This document shows positions 42,705 through 51,746 of a DNA stretch of 64,000 bases, piece by piece (position 1 is the stretch's first letter; each line of letters opens with the position of its first letter). This DNA comes from Nonomuraea turkmeniaca (GTDB lineage: Bacteria; Actinomycetota; Actinomycetes; Streptosporangiales; Streptosporangiaceae): NCBI RefSeq assembly GCF_005889735.1, contig NZ_VCKY01000006.1:1-64000 (forward strand). The letters run 5' to 3'. The notes below the pieces were generated by a model. It was not told the DNA's origin, ran no database searches, and saw nothing but the letters and a program-made list of their open reading frames with translations. A program made the position numbers and the translations under genes.

Positions 42705-42742
42705 TGGTCTGGCGGCCCGGTGGTGCCGGGCCGCCAGACCAT
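42704..42742. terminator. 17-bp perfect hairpin after the PL11 gene
   Basis: ATGGTCTGGCGGCCCGG (42704-42720) pairs exactly with 42726-42742 around TGGTG, beginning 8 bases past the stop of the rhamnogalacturonan lyase gene. Confidence 0.85.
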
Positions 42743-42749
42743 TGGGCGG

Positions 42750-44987
42750 TCAGCGGACGTAGATGTTGGGTTGGGGCGGGGTGCTCATGCCGTTGCCGAG
42801 GAAGAAGCTGGGGTGTGGCGGCTGGTTGTAGGCGGTGTTCTGCCAGGCGATGGCGACGCGGTACTGGGCGTCGTGCATCAGCGTGTAGATCCGCCGGTCG
42901 GTCTCGCTAGTGGTGGCGTAGATGCGCAGCGCGGCGTTGTCGTCCCGGGGCAGGATGATCTCTTCACGCCAGTCGCCGAACAGGTCGCCGGACAGGGACG
43001 GGGTGGCCTTGGTGCCGTTGATGGAGTGCGCGCCGGAGGCGGTGAGCAGGCGGGTGTCGCTGCTGGTGCCGTACTTGTCGACGTGGTTGCCGTCCAGCAG
43101 TTCGCGCACCGGGTCGCCGTCCCACCAGGCCAGGAAGTTGTAGCTGCTGGGGTTGCGCCCGACGCTGCCGCCGGAGGCGTTGAAGAGGCTGCCCAGGCCG
43201 GTGCCGGTGCCCCAGAACTCGCCGCCGGCGTTGCCGGCGTGGATGTCCGCGGCCACGCCGCGAGCCGGGCCCTCGCAGTTACAGGTGTTGTTCTTCTGCA
43301 TGATGATCGAGCCGTTGCCGGCGTCGCGCAGCGTGGCGGCGGCGCCGGAGCTCTGCTCGTGGATCATCCAGATCTCCTTGCCGGCACGGCCGGGCACGAA
43401 GTCTCCGACGTGCAGGGCGTCGCCGTGGGCGTAGAAGCTGGTGGTGTAGCGGCCGGTGCCGTTGGCGTTGATGGTCATGCCGCCGTAGATGATCTCGTCG
43501 GTGCCGTTGCCGTCGACGTCGGCGATGGACAGCGAGTGCGCGCCGCGGCCGGTCCACTGGCTGCCGGCGCTGCTGGAGTCGAACTTCCAGCGCCGGGTGA
43601 GCTGGCCGTCGCGGAAGTCCCAGGCGGCGATCGCGCTCTTGGCGTAGTAGCCGCGGCCCATGATGAGGCTGGGGCGCTGGCCGTCCAGGTAGGCGGTGCC
43701 GGCCAGGAACCGGTCACCGCGGTTGCCGTAGTTGTCGCCCCAGTCGTTGATGTTGCCGCGGGCCGGGTCGAAGTTCACCGTGGACATGGCGGCGCCGGTG
43801 AGCCCGTTGAACATGGTCAGGTATTCGGGACCGGTGATGATGTAGCCGCTGGAGTTGCGGTGGTTCGCGCTGGCGTTGCCGATCACCTGCCCGGTGCCGG
43901 AGACGGTGCCGTCGCCGGTCTTGACCGCCAGCTCGGCCCGGCCGTCGCCGTCGTAGTCGTAGACCTGGAACTGCGTGTAGTGCGCGCCGGCCCGGATGTT
44001 GCGGCCCAGGTCGACGCGCCACAACCGCTGGCCGTTGAGCCGGTAGGCGTCGATGAAGACGTTGCTGGTGACCCCGGACTGGGAGTTGTCCTTCTGGTCG
44101 CTGGGGTCCCACTTGAGGAAGATCTCGTACTGCCCGTCGCCGTCCGCGTCGCCGACGCTCGCGTCTCCGGCGGTGTAATTGCTGCCGGGCCGGGAGATCG
44201 GCACGTCCAGGTAGGTGCCGCCGGTGAAGCGCAGCGACGGCTCGGACGCGGCCTGCTCCACCCCGTTCACGACTGCGCGGACGGTGTAGGAGGCATCCCC
44301 TGGCGCGCCGTTGTCCAGGTAGTTGGTGGCGTCGGTGAGAGGCGAGGAGTTCAGCTTGGTCGAGCCCCGGTAGAGGTTGAACCCGGTGCTGGCGCTCTCG
44401 GTGCCCAGCAGCCGCCACGACACCAGGTTGCCCGACCCGGAGCGGACGCTGACCAGGCCGCGGTTGAGATCCTCCATCTGCCGGCCGGTCGGGGTTGGGC
44501 CGCCGCCCTGGTCCGTCTCCAAGTAGTCGATGTTGGCCAGGCCGTCGGCGGCGGTCGGGCTCAACCGGATGATGTTGTCGCCCGCGTTCAGCGACACGGT
44601 CAGCGTCTTGGTCACCCACGTCGTCCAGGCGCCGGTGGGGTCGAACGCGCTGGCGGCATGTGCGACCGCGCCGTTGACCAGCACGTCCGCGGGACGGCCC
44701 GTGGTCCCGCCGTTGGCGTACCGGATCGCGATGGTGGCATCGCCGGCCGCGGCCGCGGTCACGGTGAACTGTGCCGCCGCGCCGGCCGCGTTGTTGCCGT
44801 TGCAGAATCCACTGCCGGAGAAGCCGGCGTGGTTGGACTCGATGAAGCCGTCACACGTGGCGGGTGCGGTTTCCGCCTCGTAGCGGGTCGCCGCGGAGGC
44901 TTCCACGGCCATGACGAGGCCTGCGGCGGCCATCGTCAGCGCGACGCCGGCGGACAGCAGCGCGGTGCGTGGTCCACGTAAGGACAT
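42750..44987 (-). CDS. Rhamnogalacturonan lyase, PL11 with N-terminal CBM35-like domain
   Basis: GGAG before ATG 44987 fixes the start. This is a secreted protein of about 745 residues: signal peptide (to ASAA), a carbohydrate-binding module at about 35-165 (TRYEAETAPATCDGFIESNH, ANGGTTGRPADVLVNGA, GLANIDYLE), then the PL11 beta-propeller. That starts RQMEDLNRGLVSVRSGSGNL and continues with Ca-binding GDADGDGQYEIFLKWDPSD, YDYDGDGRAELAVKTGDGT, ADVDGNGTDEIIYGGM, LAWWDGDPVRELLDG and FGDWREEIILPR. These motifs are diagnostic for rhamnogalacturonan-I lyases that cleave the Rha-GalA backbone by beta-elimination. It is the central enzyme of the cluster. Confidence 0.9.
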   Translation of the reverse strand: MSLRGPRTALLSAGVALTMAAAGLVMAVEASAATRYEAETAPATCDGFIESNHAGFSGSGFCNGNNAAGAAAQFTVTAAAAGDATIAIRYANGGTTGRPADVLVNGAVAHAASAFDPTGAWTTWVTKTLTVSLNAGDNIIRLSPTAADGLANIDYLETDQGGGPTPTGRQMEDLNRGLVSVRSGSGNLVSWRLLGTESASTGFNLYRGSTKLNSSPLTDATNYLDNGAPGDASYTVRAVVNGVEQAASEPSLRFTGGTYLDVPISRPGSNYTAGDASVGDADGDGQYEIFLKWDPSDQKDNSQSGVTSNVFIDAYRLNGQRLWRVDLGRNIRAGAHYTQFQVYDYDGDGRAELAVKTGDGTVSGTGQVIGNASANHRNSSGYIITGPEYLTMFNGLTGAAMSTVNFDPARGNINDWGDNYGNRGDRFLAGTAYLDGQRPSLIMGRGYYAKSAIAAWDFRDGQLTRRWKFDSSSAGSQWTGRGAHSLSIADVDGNGTDEIIYGGMTINANGTGRYTTSFYAHGDALHVGDFVPGRAGKEIWMIHEQSSGAAATLRDAGNGSIIMQKNNTCNCEGPARGVAADIHAGNAGGEFWGTGTGLGSLFNASGGSVGRNPSSYNFLAWWDGDPVRELLDGNHVDKYGTSSDTRLLTASGAHSINGTKATPSLSGDLFGDWREEIILPRDDNAALRIYATTSETDRRIYTLMHDAQYRVAIAWQNTAYNQPPHPSFFLGNGMSTPPQPNIYVR

Positions 44988-45017
44988 GAGGAACTCCAAT
45001 AGGTAGGTCGGGGGTGG

Positions 45018-46523
45018 TTATCGCAGGTACGGCACCGGCGACAGGTTCAGCTCGCGCATGCGCTGCAGGACGAGCTTGGCCATCTCGTTCGCTCCATAGG
45101 AGGAGAAGTGCGTGTTGTCATTGAGCTCGGGCAGGTAGAGGCGGCCCGAGCCGTTCGGGCCGAGCCCCTCTACGAGTGCCTCGCTCGCGCCGGTCAGGTC
45201 GATCAGCGGAGCGTTCTGCGCCGCCGCCACCTGCCGCATCGTCGCCGGGAGATTGGCGCCCACACCGTTGACGTGCAGCGCCGTCGAAGTCAGCGTTCCG
45301 TCGGCGGCGAACAGCCGACGCACCGGAGGCGTGACGAGCACCGGCGTCCCGCCCTGCGACCGCACCTGGGTGACCAGGCTGGTCAGGTTCGAGGCGAACG
45401 CCGAGGCCGTCGTCGACTTGTCGTTGTGCCCGAACTGGATCAGCACCATGTCGCCGCTCCTGATCAGCGGCTTCATCGCGGGGAACAGCGCCGCGTTGGA
45501 CAGGAAGCTCCCCGAGCTCTCGCCCGAGTCGCCGTAGTTGGCCACCGACAGGCCCCGCTTGAAGTACTGCGGGAGCTGCTGCCCCCACCCGGTGTACGGC
45601 GCGACCGGCTGGTCGCAGACGGTCGAGTCGCCCGCCAGGTACAGCACCAGCCCGCTCGCCGGGGCCAGCCCGATCCCGTCCAACTTCGGAGTCGACCCGG
45701 AGAACACCAGGTCCAGCCCCGGTGTCCCGGTGCCGCCCTGTCCCGTGGGCTGCCCTTCCGGCTGGCGCACGTTCAGCGTGAACGAATACCGCGCGTACGA
45801 CCCCGCCGCCGTTGACACGGCAGGCAGCACGGTACGGCGGGCCTCCGCCTGCACGCTGGTCACGCCCGGACTGGCCGGGTCGCCCAGGACCACGGTCACG
45901 TCGTAGTCGCCCGGCTGGACGTCGAAGTGGCAGGTGATCGGCGAGGTGCCGGTGCACCTCGACCGCAGCGCCGGATCCGGCTCCGACCCCGGCGGGGTAC
46001 CGGTGCCGGCGCCGAAGACCTTGAAGTCGGTGATACTCGCCCACGTCGACGCGGCGAGCCCGGTCACCGTGATCCGCACGTACCGCGCGGTCGCGGTGAA
46101 GGCGTCGCTCTGCACCTGGGCGGCGGTCGTGCTGGTCGTCCGGTCGGCCACCCGCGTCCAGGCCGTGCCGTCGGTGGAGACCGAGACGTGGTACCTGTAG
46201 GTGCGGGCGAACTCCCAGCGCACCTCGGTGCCACTCAGCGTCGCCGCGCTTCCGAGGTCGACCTGCCACCAGTGGCCGGTCCTGTTGTCGGCGGCGCACC
46301 AGCGGGTGGCGCTGTCGCCGTCGTTGGCCAGGGACGGTCCGCGACCGGACTGGCTGGAGTCGGCACTCGCGGCCTTGCCCAGCGCCAGATCCGTCACCGC
46401 TCCGGCCGGCGTCGCGAGCGGTACGGCCAGCAGGCCGAGTAGGAGGGTGAGGAAGGCGAGAACGACGAGCCTCGAAGAACCCGGTGGGCCGAGCACGAGG
46501 CGACCTGACCGAGATGAACCCAT
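45018..46523 (-). CDS. Rhamnogalacturonan acetylesterase-like SGNH hydrolase (CE12) with discoidin-type domain
   Basis: From ATG 46523 the protein (about 501 residues) has a signal peptide, an F5/8-type C (CBM32-like) domain at about 45-180 (ALGKAASADSSQSGRGPSLA, NRTGHWWQVDLG, YVRITVTGL), a linker beta domain, and a C-terminal CE12 SGNH hydrolase. Its catalytic blocks are LAGDSTVCDQ (Ser), FGHND (Asn) and DNTHFSSYG (Asp and His). CE12 enzymes remove acetyl groups from GalA in rhamnogalacturonan and so help the neighbouring PL11 lyase. It follows the galactanase on the same strand after about 70 bases, consistent with one operon. Confidence 0.88.
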   Translation of the reverse strand: MGSSRSGRLVLGPPGSSRLVVLAFLTLLLGLLAVPLATPAGAVTDLALGKAASADSSQSGRGPSLANDGDSATRWCAADNRTGHWWQVDLGSAATLSGTEVRWEFARTYRYHVSVSTDGTAWTRVADRTTSTTAAQVQSDAFTATARYVRITVTGLAASTWASITDFKVFGAGTGTPPGSEPDPALRSRCTGTSPITCHFDVQPGDYDVTVVLGDPASPGVTSVQAEARRTVLPAVSTAAGSYARYSFTLNVRQPEGQPTGQGGTGTPGLDLVFSGSTPKLDGIGLAPASGLVLYLAGDSTVCDQPVAPYTGWGQQLPQYFKRGLSVANYGDSGESSGSFLSNAALFPAMKPLIRSGDMVLIQFGHNDKSTTASAFASNLTSLVTQVRSQGGTPVLVTPPVRRLFAADGTLTSTALHVNGVGANLPATMRQVAAAQNAPLIDLTGASEALVEGLGPNGSGRLYLPELNDNTHFSSYGANEMAKLVLQRMRELNLSPVPYLR

Positions 46524-46591
46524 GCTGATCCACGCTTTCTCGTGAGGCGGTGGAGACGGACGCGGCTCGGCTGGAGCTGCCTCGCTCCGGC

Positions 46592-47683
46592 TTACGGTGT
46601 CCACCGGACGTGGGGGTTGATGTGACCGGTCCAGTTGAAGACGGCCATGTTGTCCCACTCGTTACCACTGCTCGCGATGTTCGCCGGGTCCCAGCCGTTG
46701 CCGGGCACGGCGTACCAGGTCGGCTCCCAATAGAAGACCCCGATCGCACCCGCGTTACGAGCGGTGCTCTGCACCGCCGCGAACTGCGCGCCCTGCCCCT
46801 GCCAGGTCATCCGGTACCCCGAGCAGCCCGAGGTCACCACGTTGCGCGTGGAGTCGGCGTTGTCCGCGGTGAAGGGGTAGGCGGTCTCGGCGATCACCAC
46901 GTCCTTGCCGTACCTGGCCCGCATGTCGGCGATGACCGTGGACAGGTTGGACGTCGTGCCGTGCCACATGCAGTAGTAGGACAGGGCGGTGATGTCCCAG
47001 GACACGCCCTTGGCCCGGATCCCGTCGTAGAACCAGCGGGCAGAGGACAGGCTCTCCGCCAATGCCGTGTGGATGATCACCTGCGTATCGGGGTTGCACG
47101 CCTTGGTCGCGTTGTAACCGGCCTTGAGCAGGAGGCTCAGGTTCGTGAAGTCGTTGTTGGTCACCCTGCCGTCGTCCCACAGCATGCCGGTGTTGATCTC
47201 GTTGCCGATCTGGACGCTGTCCGGGACGGTGCCCTGTGCCTTGAGACTGGTGCACACGTCGTAGGTGTAGTCGTAGACGTCGGCCTGCAGCTGGCTGATG
47301 CCGTGGCTGGCCCAGGCGGCCGGCTTGTACTGCTTGCCGGGGTCGGCCCAGGTGTCGGAGTAGTGGAAGTCGACCATCAGCTTCAGCCCTTTGGCCTTGA
47401 CCGCCCTGGCCTGCTGCAGCACCTTGGCCTTGTTGTTGTAGCCGCTGATCGGGTTGTTCCAGATCCGCAGGCGGGCGTAGTTGACGCCGACCCCCTTGAG
47501 GACGTCCAGCGGATCTCGCTGCACGCCACCGGCGTCGTAGTACTTCGTGCCCAGATCCAGCGCGCGTTGCAAGGAGGAGACATCAGCGCCGAGCATGCTG
47601 AGCGATGCGGCGGCGTGGGCCGGTTGCCCGACGGGGACGGTCGCGGCGGCGCATAACACCAGTGCCACCAAGATCCTTTTCAT
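46592..47683 (-). CDS. Arabinogalactan endo-beta-1,4-galactanase, GH53
   Basis: GGAGG precedes ATG 47683. The 363-residue secreted enzyme starts with a signal peptide (MKRILVALVLCAAATVPVGQ, ending AHA). The GH53 TIM barrel follows: LSMLGADVSSLQRALDLG, NYARLRIWNNPISG, LKLMVDFHYSDTWADPGKQ, acid/base Glu in SVQIGNEINTG and nucleophile Glu in VVIAETAYPFT. It ends NMAVFNWTGHINPHVRWTP. It cleaves the beta-1,4-galactan side chains of rhamnogalacturonan-I. As the 5'-most intact gene of the minus-strand series it probably carries the operon promoter, in the 47.7-48.3 kb region. Confidence 0.9.
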   Translation of the reverse strand: MKRILVALVLCAAATVPVGQPAHAAASLSMLGADVSSLQRALDLGTKYYDAGGVQRDPLDVLKGVGVNYARLRIWNNPISGYNNKAKVLQQARAVKAKGLKLMVDFHYSDTWADPGKQYKPAAWASHGISQLQADVYDYTYDVCTSLKAQGTVPDSVQIGNEINTGMLWDDGRVTNNDFTNLSLLLKAGYNATKACNPDTQVIIHTALAESLSSARWFYDGIRAKGVSWDITALSYYCMWHGTTSNLSTVIADMRARYGKDVVIAETAYPFTADNADSTRNVVTSGCSGYRMTWQGQGAQFAAVQSTARNAGAIGVFYWEPTWYAVPGNGWDPANIASSGNEWDNMAVFNWTGHINPHVRWTP

Positions 47684-48369
47684 GGGATCCTCCTCAGGAC
47701 AGAGATCAGAAAACGTGGATCAAAGCAGCTGCCGGGGCGGGCGGCGCGGCTGATCATGCACAGGGTTCAGCGCCCGTCGGCCGTCCCTTGGTTGACGGGC
47801 ACCACGGACAGACCGACTGGCGCCCGGGCCCGGGGCACGAGTGGGTGGTCAGTCCGTTTGCGCCGTCCTGATGCCGCTGCGCCGGGAGCCGGAGCAGGCA
47901 GTCGCAGTCAGGCGGATGTCGTGTCGCCGCATGTTCTGCGGCGACGGGGGGTGACCGGGATCGGGTGCGAAGCCGCAGGCAGGGTGGGGGGTGAGGCCAC
48001 GCGTCCTCCTCACAGACTCGATGATGCTCTGTGAACGTGCACAGTAATGCACAACATGCCTTGCTCAAAGAGTCCGTTCGAAATCCGAGGTCCATGCGCC
48101 GCTGGCAAAAACACCATCTCGATCGACGGGGAAAACGCCGTCATCTGCGCTGTGAACGCTCCCAGAGTATTCCGGCACACCCCGGGAGCGGTCTGAAAGT
48201 TTCAAGCGCCGGGACCGACGTCGCGGCAATGACGCAAGTGCTGCAAGCGCATCAGCGGCGGACGCCGTACCCGCGAACGCCACCGGAAGTCTTGACGCGC
48301 CGATGTTAACGCTTCTACGCTCGCAGTCGTTATATCGATTCAATGGCTCCGACCCCCCAGGAGCTTCCC
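47684..48369. other. Regulatory gap between divergent pectinolytic genes
   Basis: No supported gene lies in these 690 bases. It separates the minus-strand galactanase from the plus-strand PL11 remnant. The near-palindrome CTGTGAACGTGCACAG (48029-48044; one mismatched pair) looks like a LacI/GntR-type operator. TTAACG (48306-48311) and TATATC (48331-48336) may be a weak promoter for the plus-strand gene. Confidence 0.4.
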
Positions 48370-48705
48370 GTGCACCCCGCCCGCTCAGCCCTCACCGTCG
48401 CGGCCACCCTCGTGCGCCCTCTACCGGCCTCGCCCACCGAAGCCGAACCCCGGATCAAGAGGGAGTGCCTAGACCGTGGCCTTGTCGCCACGACGACGCC
48501 GGGAGGCGTCTTCCTGACCTGGCATTTCCCGGGGAGCAAGGTGATCGGAGCAGGTCCGAGCGGGATGCTCGGCGCCGACTTCCGCGTCTACCTCGACGGC
48601 CACCCGACCGCCACGGTCACCGACAGCACGACCTACCTCGGCCCCGCCAGCACGCCCACCTCCCAGTACGGCGTCGCGCCGATCGGAGGCCATAGGAGGG
48701 CTCCC
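48370..48705 (+). pseudogene. PL11 rhamnogalacturonan lyase N-terminal remnant, cut by IS debris
   Basis: AGGAG (48359-48363) precedes GTG 48370. The frame has a signal-like start, then ECLDRGLVATTTPGGVFLTW, GPSGMLGADFRVYLDG and ATVTDSTTYLGPAS. This matches the first domain of PL11 lyases (EDLNRGLVxV, FxVYRDG, TxYxD). It ends at about 48705, where a minus-strand transposase remnant begins, so over 500 residues are lost. It suggests a second lyase gene once stood divergent to the galactanase. Confidence 0.65.
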
Positions 48706-49390
48706 ACAAGCCCTATACATGAATCGTTTTACGACGTCCATCTGTACAAAGGCGGAGGTGAAGAGCGGATCCCGATCGTGAATCAGGAACCGCAGCCCGG
48801 CGATACGCTCCCCCCAGTCCATCACCAGGTTGCGGGCCTGCTGCACCGTCCATGCTCCGGTCGGGTGTGCGGCCACTCCGGCCAGGTGCAGTCGCCGGGT
48901 ACCACGCTCGATGAAGATCAGCACATACAGCCGTTTGAGCAGTGTCGTCTCGACCACCAGGAAGTCACACGCGATGATCGCGTGCGCCTGGGCGGCCAGG
49001 AACTGCCGCCAGGTCGGCCCGGCCCGGCGAGGCACCGGATCGATACAGGCCGCATGCAGGATCTCCCACACCGTAGAGGCCGCGATCGTGTGCCCCAGGC
49101 ACGCCAACTCACCCTGAATTCTCCATTGCCCCCAGATCGGATTCTCCCGCGCCATCCGAACGATCAGCGCCTTGACCTGCCAGCGGGTGCCGGACCGTCC
49201 CGGGCGGCGCCTGTCGGTGAGGGTCCACTTACGCACCACAAGGTCACGATGCCAAGCAAGATCGCCGCCGGGGGAACCGGGAACACCTCCGCCCACCGGC
49301 GGTGAACCAGCCGAGATCAGCCCGGACCAGCACCGCCAGCAGGCCGAACAAGCCCCTCACCAACCGGTAGACAAGCGACAGCACCACCCC
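48700..49390 (-). pseudogene. Integrase-core IS transposase remnant
   Basis: Read on the minus strand: LSLVYRLVRGLFGLLAVLVR at the start (about 49385), then an eroded section, then RKWTLTDRRRPGRSGTRWQV, KALIVRMARENPIWGQWRIQ, GPTWRQFLAAQAHAIIACDF (first catalytic Asp), RRLHLAGVAAHPTGAWTVQQ and RFLIHDRDPLFTSAF (second Asp). The last third with the catalytic Glu is missing. It is the same broad family as the element at 11819, but a different copy. Confidence 0.8.
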
Positions 49391-49627
49391 GCGATGGCCG
49401 CCGCTCTGATCGCGCAGCAGAACTCCAGCTCACAGCACGAAACCGTGTTTCCGAGCGGGACACGAATCACTTCCAGCGCAGAGACCCTCGTTCCGGGCGG
49501 CAGAGCCGAGGGCGCCGAGTGGCTGATCCTGGTCACCCGAGATCATGTTTCGTGCCGAGGATTGATGAGTAGGCTGGTCGCCACCTCGGCGACTGTCAGG
49601 ACGGACAGTCGCCGATGTGTCATCACG
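49391..49627. other. Gap between IS remnant and sialidase 3' end
   Basis: No gene seen. The sequence CGACTGTC AGGACGGACAGTCG (about 49590-49611) contains a short inverted repeat (CGACTGTC/GACAGTCG) 17 bases from the sialidase stop codon and is a probable terminator. Confidence 0.45.
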
Positions 49628-51529
49628 TCAACTCGCATCGATCGTTTCGAATGGCAGCCGCAGCCGCAGCTGGCCAGCGATGGGCACATTGTGGGTACGG
49701 ATCTCGGAAAGCTCCTCGGCCGTCAACGCGCGACCGTACAACCGGAACTCGTCGAGCGTGCCGAGGAACCGGTTGGCGCCGTCGAGCCGCTGGCCGACGG
49801 ACAGGCCGTGGACGCCGAACTCGCGGCCGTTGGTGACGGAGCCGGGCGGCGTGGTGCCCGTCGCGACCGGGACACCGTCGACGTACATCGTGAGCCGGCG
49901 GTCGATCCGCTGTAGCGCGATGTGGTGCCAGGCCCCGTCGTTGTATGCCGCCGGCGACGCCAGCGTCACTGCGGTGCCCAGGCCGGTGCCGAGGAACGCC
50001 CGGATGCGGTTGCTCGCCGGTTCGGCCAGCAGCCACATCTGCGGCGCCGCATTGATCCGGTACGCCGACAGGATGGTGTGCGAGCCGGTGGCCGCGTTGT
50101 ACCGGAACCACGTCATGGCCGTGAAGTCGCCGTCCTCCACGTCCACGGCGGGCGTGTACGGCACCTCGACGCCGTCGTCGACCTTGTCCAGCGCCAGGCC
50201 CTTGCCGTACCGGCCGCCGGTCAGCCTCGCGTCGCCCCGCACGTACGCGGTGTTGTCGTGCCGCGGTGACACGTCCGGGGTCGTCGGGCCCGGCACCGGC
50301 GGCGGTGGGAAGCCCGCCGGGGTGCCGTTCGGGGTGCCGAGGTGCGCCTCGTTGAACCGGGCCCAGCGGATGGTCTCGTACGGGGTGGTGGCACCGGCCT
50401 CGTAGAGCAGTCCCGCCATGATCCCGTGGGTGGCGTCGGTGCCGATCTCGACCATGTCGGAGTAGGCCGTCGGCCCCCACCAGAAGACCTTGCCCTGGTC
50501 CCAGGTCTGCCACGTCTGCGCCTCGTCGAACGACGACCGGATCGCCATGACTTCGCGAGCGCCCGGATGCGCGACTGTGGAGATCATGATGCGGTTGCGG
50601 GCGTCACCTTCGTCGGTGGCGGTCAGTCGCAGCAGCGACGCCTGCACCTGCACCGTGGAGAAGGTCGGCAACGTCTGGAAGTAGCCGTCGAAGCTCTCGC
50701 CGCCGTCGCTGGAGTGGGCGTACGCCCGCACCCCGTCCGACGCGGAGGCGACCTCGCGGGCGCTGACGTAGAGCCGGCCGTCGGTCAGCTCGACCACCGT
50801 GGTCTCGGTGGGTTTGGTCCGTCCCTCCACGTCGGCGATGGTGGCACCGATCTGCCAGGTGACGCCACCGTCGTCGCTGTAGTACAGGTGGGCGCCGAAG
50901 ATCGGCAGCTCGTCGCCGTCGCTCATCTCGTGCATGGAGCTGACGATCAGCCGGCCGGCGTGCGGGCCGCGTTTGAGCTGGATGCCGTGCACCGGCCCGT
51001 TGGCGATGAACCGGTCCCACTCCGGCCGCTTGAGGTGCGGCATCTCTCGTGGGGCGGTCCACGTCGCCCCGTGGTCGTCGCTGGTCAGCAGGTACACGTC
51101 CCGGTCGCAGGGAGGGCATGCACCGTAGGCGTTGCGGTTGGCCAGGATCACGATGCGGCCGGTGCGTTCGTCCACGACCGGTACCGGGTTGCCGAGGGTG
51201 TCCCCGCCGGCCTCCGCGATCAGTTGCACCGGCCCCCACGTGACGCCGCCATCGGTGGAGCGCTTCAGCACGAGGTCGATGTCGGCGTCGTCGTTGCAGG
51301 ATCGCTCCCGCCCCTCCACGATCGCCAGCAGGTCACCGTTGGTGGCTTTCACCAGGGTGGGGATGCGGTAGCAGAAGTACCCCGCCTCTCCGCGGCTAAA
51401 CAGGACGTCGTCGGTGGCCACCGGCTCGGCCGCCGTGGCGGCGGAGCCGGTGGTCACCAAGGCGGTGGCGGCCATCAGCGCGACCACCATCGGTCGAATC
51501 ACGGCGGACAGTAGTCGGCGGGTTACCAT
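49628..51529 (-). CDS. Secreted GH33 sialidase-like exo-glycosidase with C-terminal LamG domain
   Basis: GGAG before ATG 51529. The 633-residue protein has a signal peptide (to ATAA) and a six-bladed sialidase propeller (about 35-390). It carries the Arg motif YRIPTL, Asp-boxes STDGGVTWG, SDDHGATWT, SDDGGVTWQ and SSDGGESF, ANRNAYG, and a late Arg/Tyr region around YSDMVEIG. A Pro-rich linker leads to a LamG/concanavalin-like domain (about 430-625: DGDFTAMTWFRYNAATGSHT, AWHHIALQRIDRRLTMYVDG). The family releases terminal sialic acid or related 3-deoxy-ulosonates. Beside pectin enzymes, KDO-type sugars of rhamnogalacturonan-II are a reasonable alternative substrate. Confidence 0.85.
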   Translation of the reverse strand: MVTRRLLSAVIRPMVVALMAATALVTTGSAATAAEPVATDDVLFSRGEAGYFCYRIPTLVKATNGDLLAIVEGRERSCNDDADIDLVLKRSTDGGVTWGPVQLIAEAGGDTLGNPVPVVDERTGRIVILANRNAYGACPPCDRDVYLLTSDDHGATWTAPREMPHLKRPEWDRFIANGPVHGIQLKRGPHAGRLIVSSMHEMSDGDELPIFGAHLYYSDDGGVTWQIGATIADVEGRTKPTETTVVELTDGRLYVSAREVASASDGVRAYAHSSDGGESFDGYFQTLPTFSTVQVQASLLRLTATDEGDARNRIMISTVAHPGAREVMAIRSSFDEAQTWQTWDQGKVFWWGPTAYSDMVEIGTDATHGIMAGLLYEAGATTPYETIRWARFNEAHLGTPNGTPAGFPPPPVPGPTTPDVSPRHDNTAYVRGDARLTGGRYGKGLALDKVDDGVEVPYTPAVDVEDGDFTAMTWFRYNAATGSHTILSAYRINAAPQMWLLAEPASNRIRAFLGTGLGTAVTLASPAAYNDGAWHHIALQRIDRRLTMYVDGVPVATGTTPPGSVTNGREFGVHGLSVGQRLDGANRFLGTLDEFRLYGRALTAEELSEIRTHNVPIAGQLRLRLPFETIDAS

Positions 51530-51746
51530 ATCTGCTCCCTGGCGATCTCGAAAGGCGCGGAAGCCACGGCGGACGACAACCGTCGGTGACTCCGGCCGGA
51601 TCCTTGTCTCGGTTTCACGTGCGATACCTCCTACTGGTCGACGGGACGGCGGATCGAGCTTCGTCACATCCCCGAAGCGCGTGCTGGCGAGCGCCTCCTT
51701 TACCCCACGAACAGAGCCCCGGCCGGCCGGTCCTCTGTGGACGGTC

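Noticed and set aside
42720-44981. Very long open frame on the plus strand opposite the PL11 gene
   Set aside because: Its translation is a Val/Gly/Ala/Arg-rich shadow of high-GC codons; the minus-strand PL11 gene has domains, signal peptide and ribosome-binding site.
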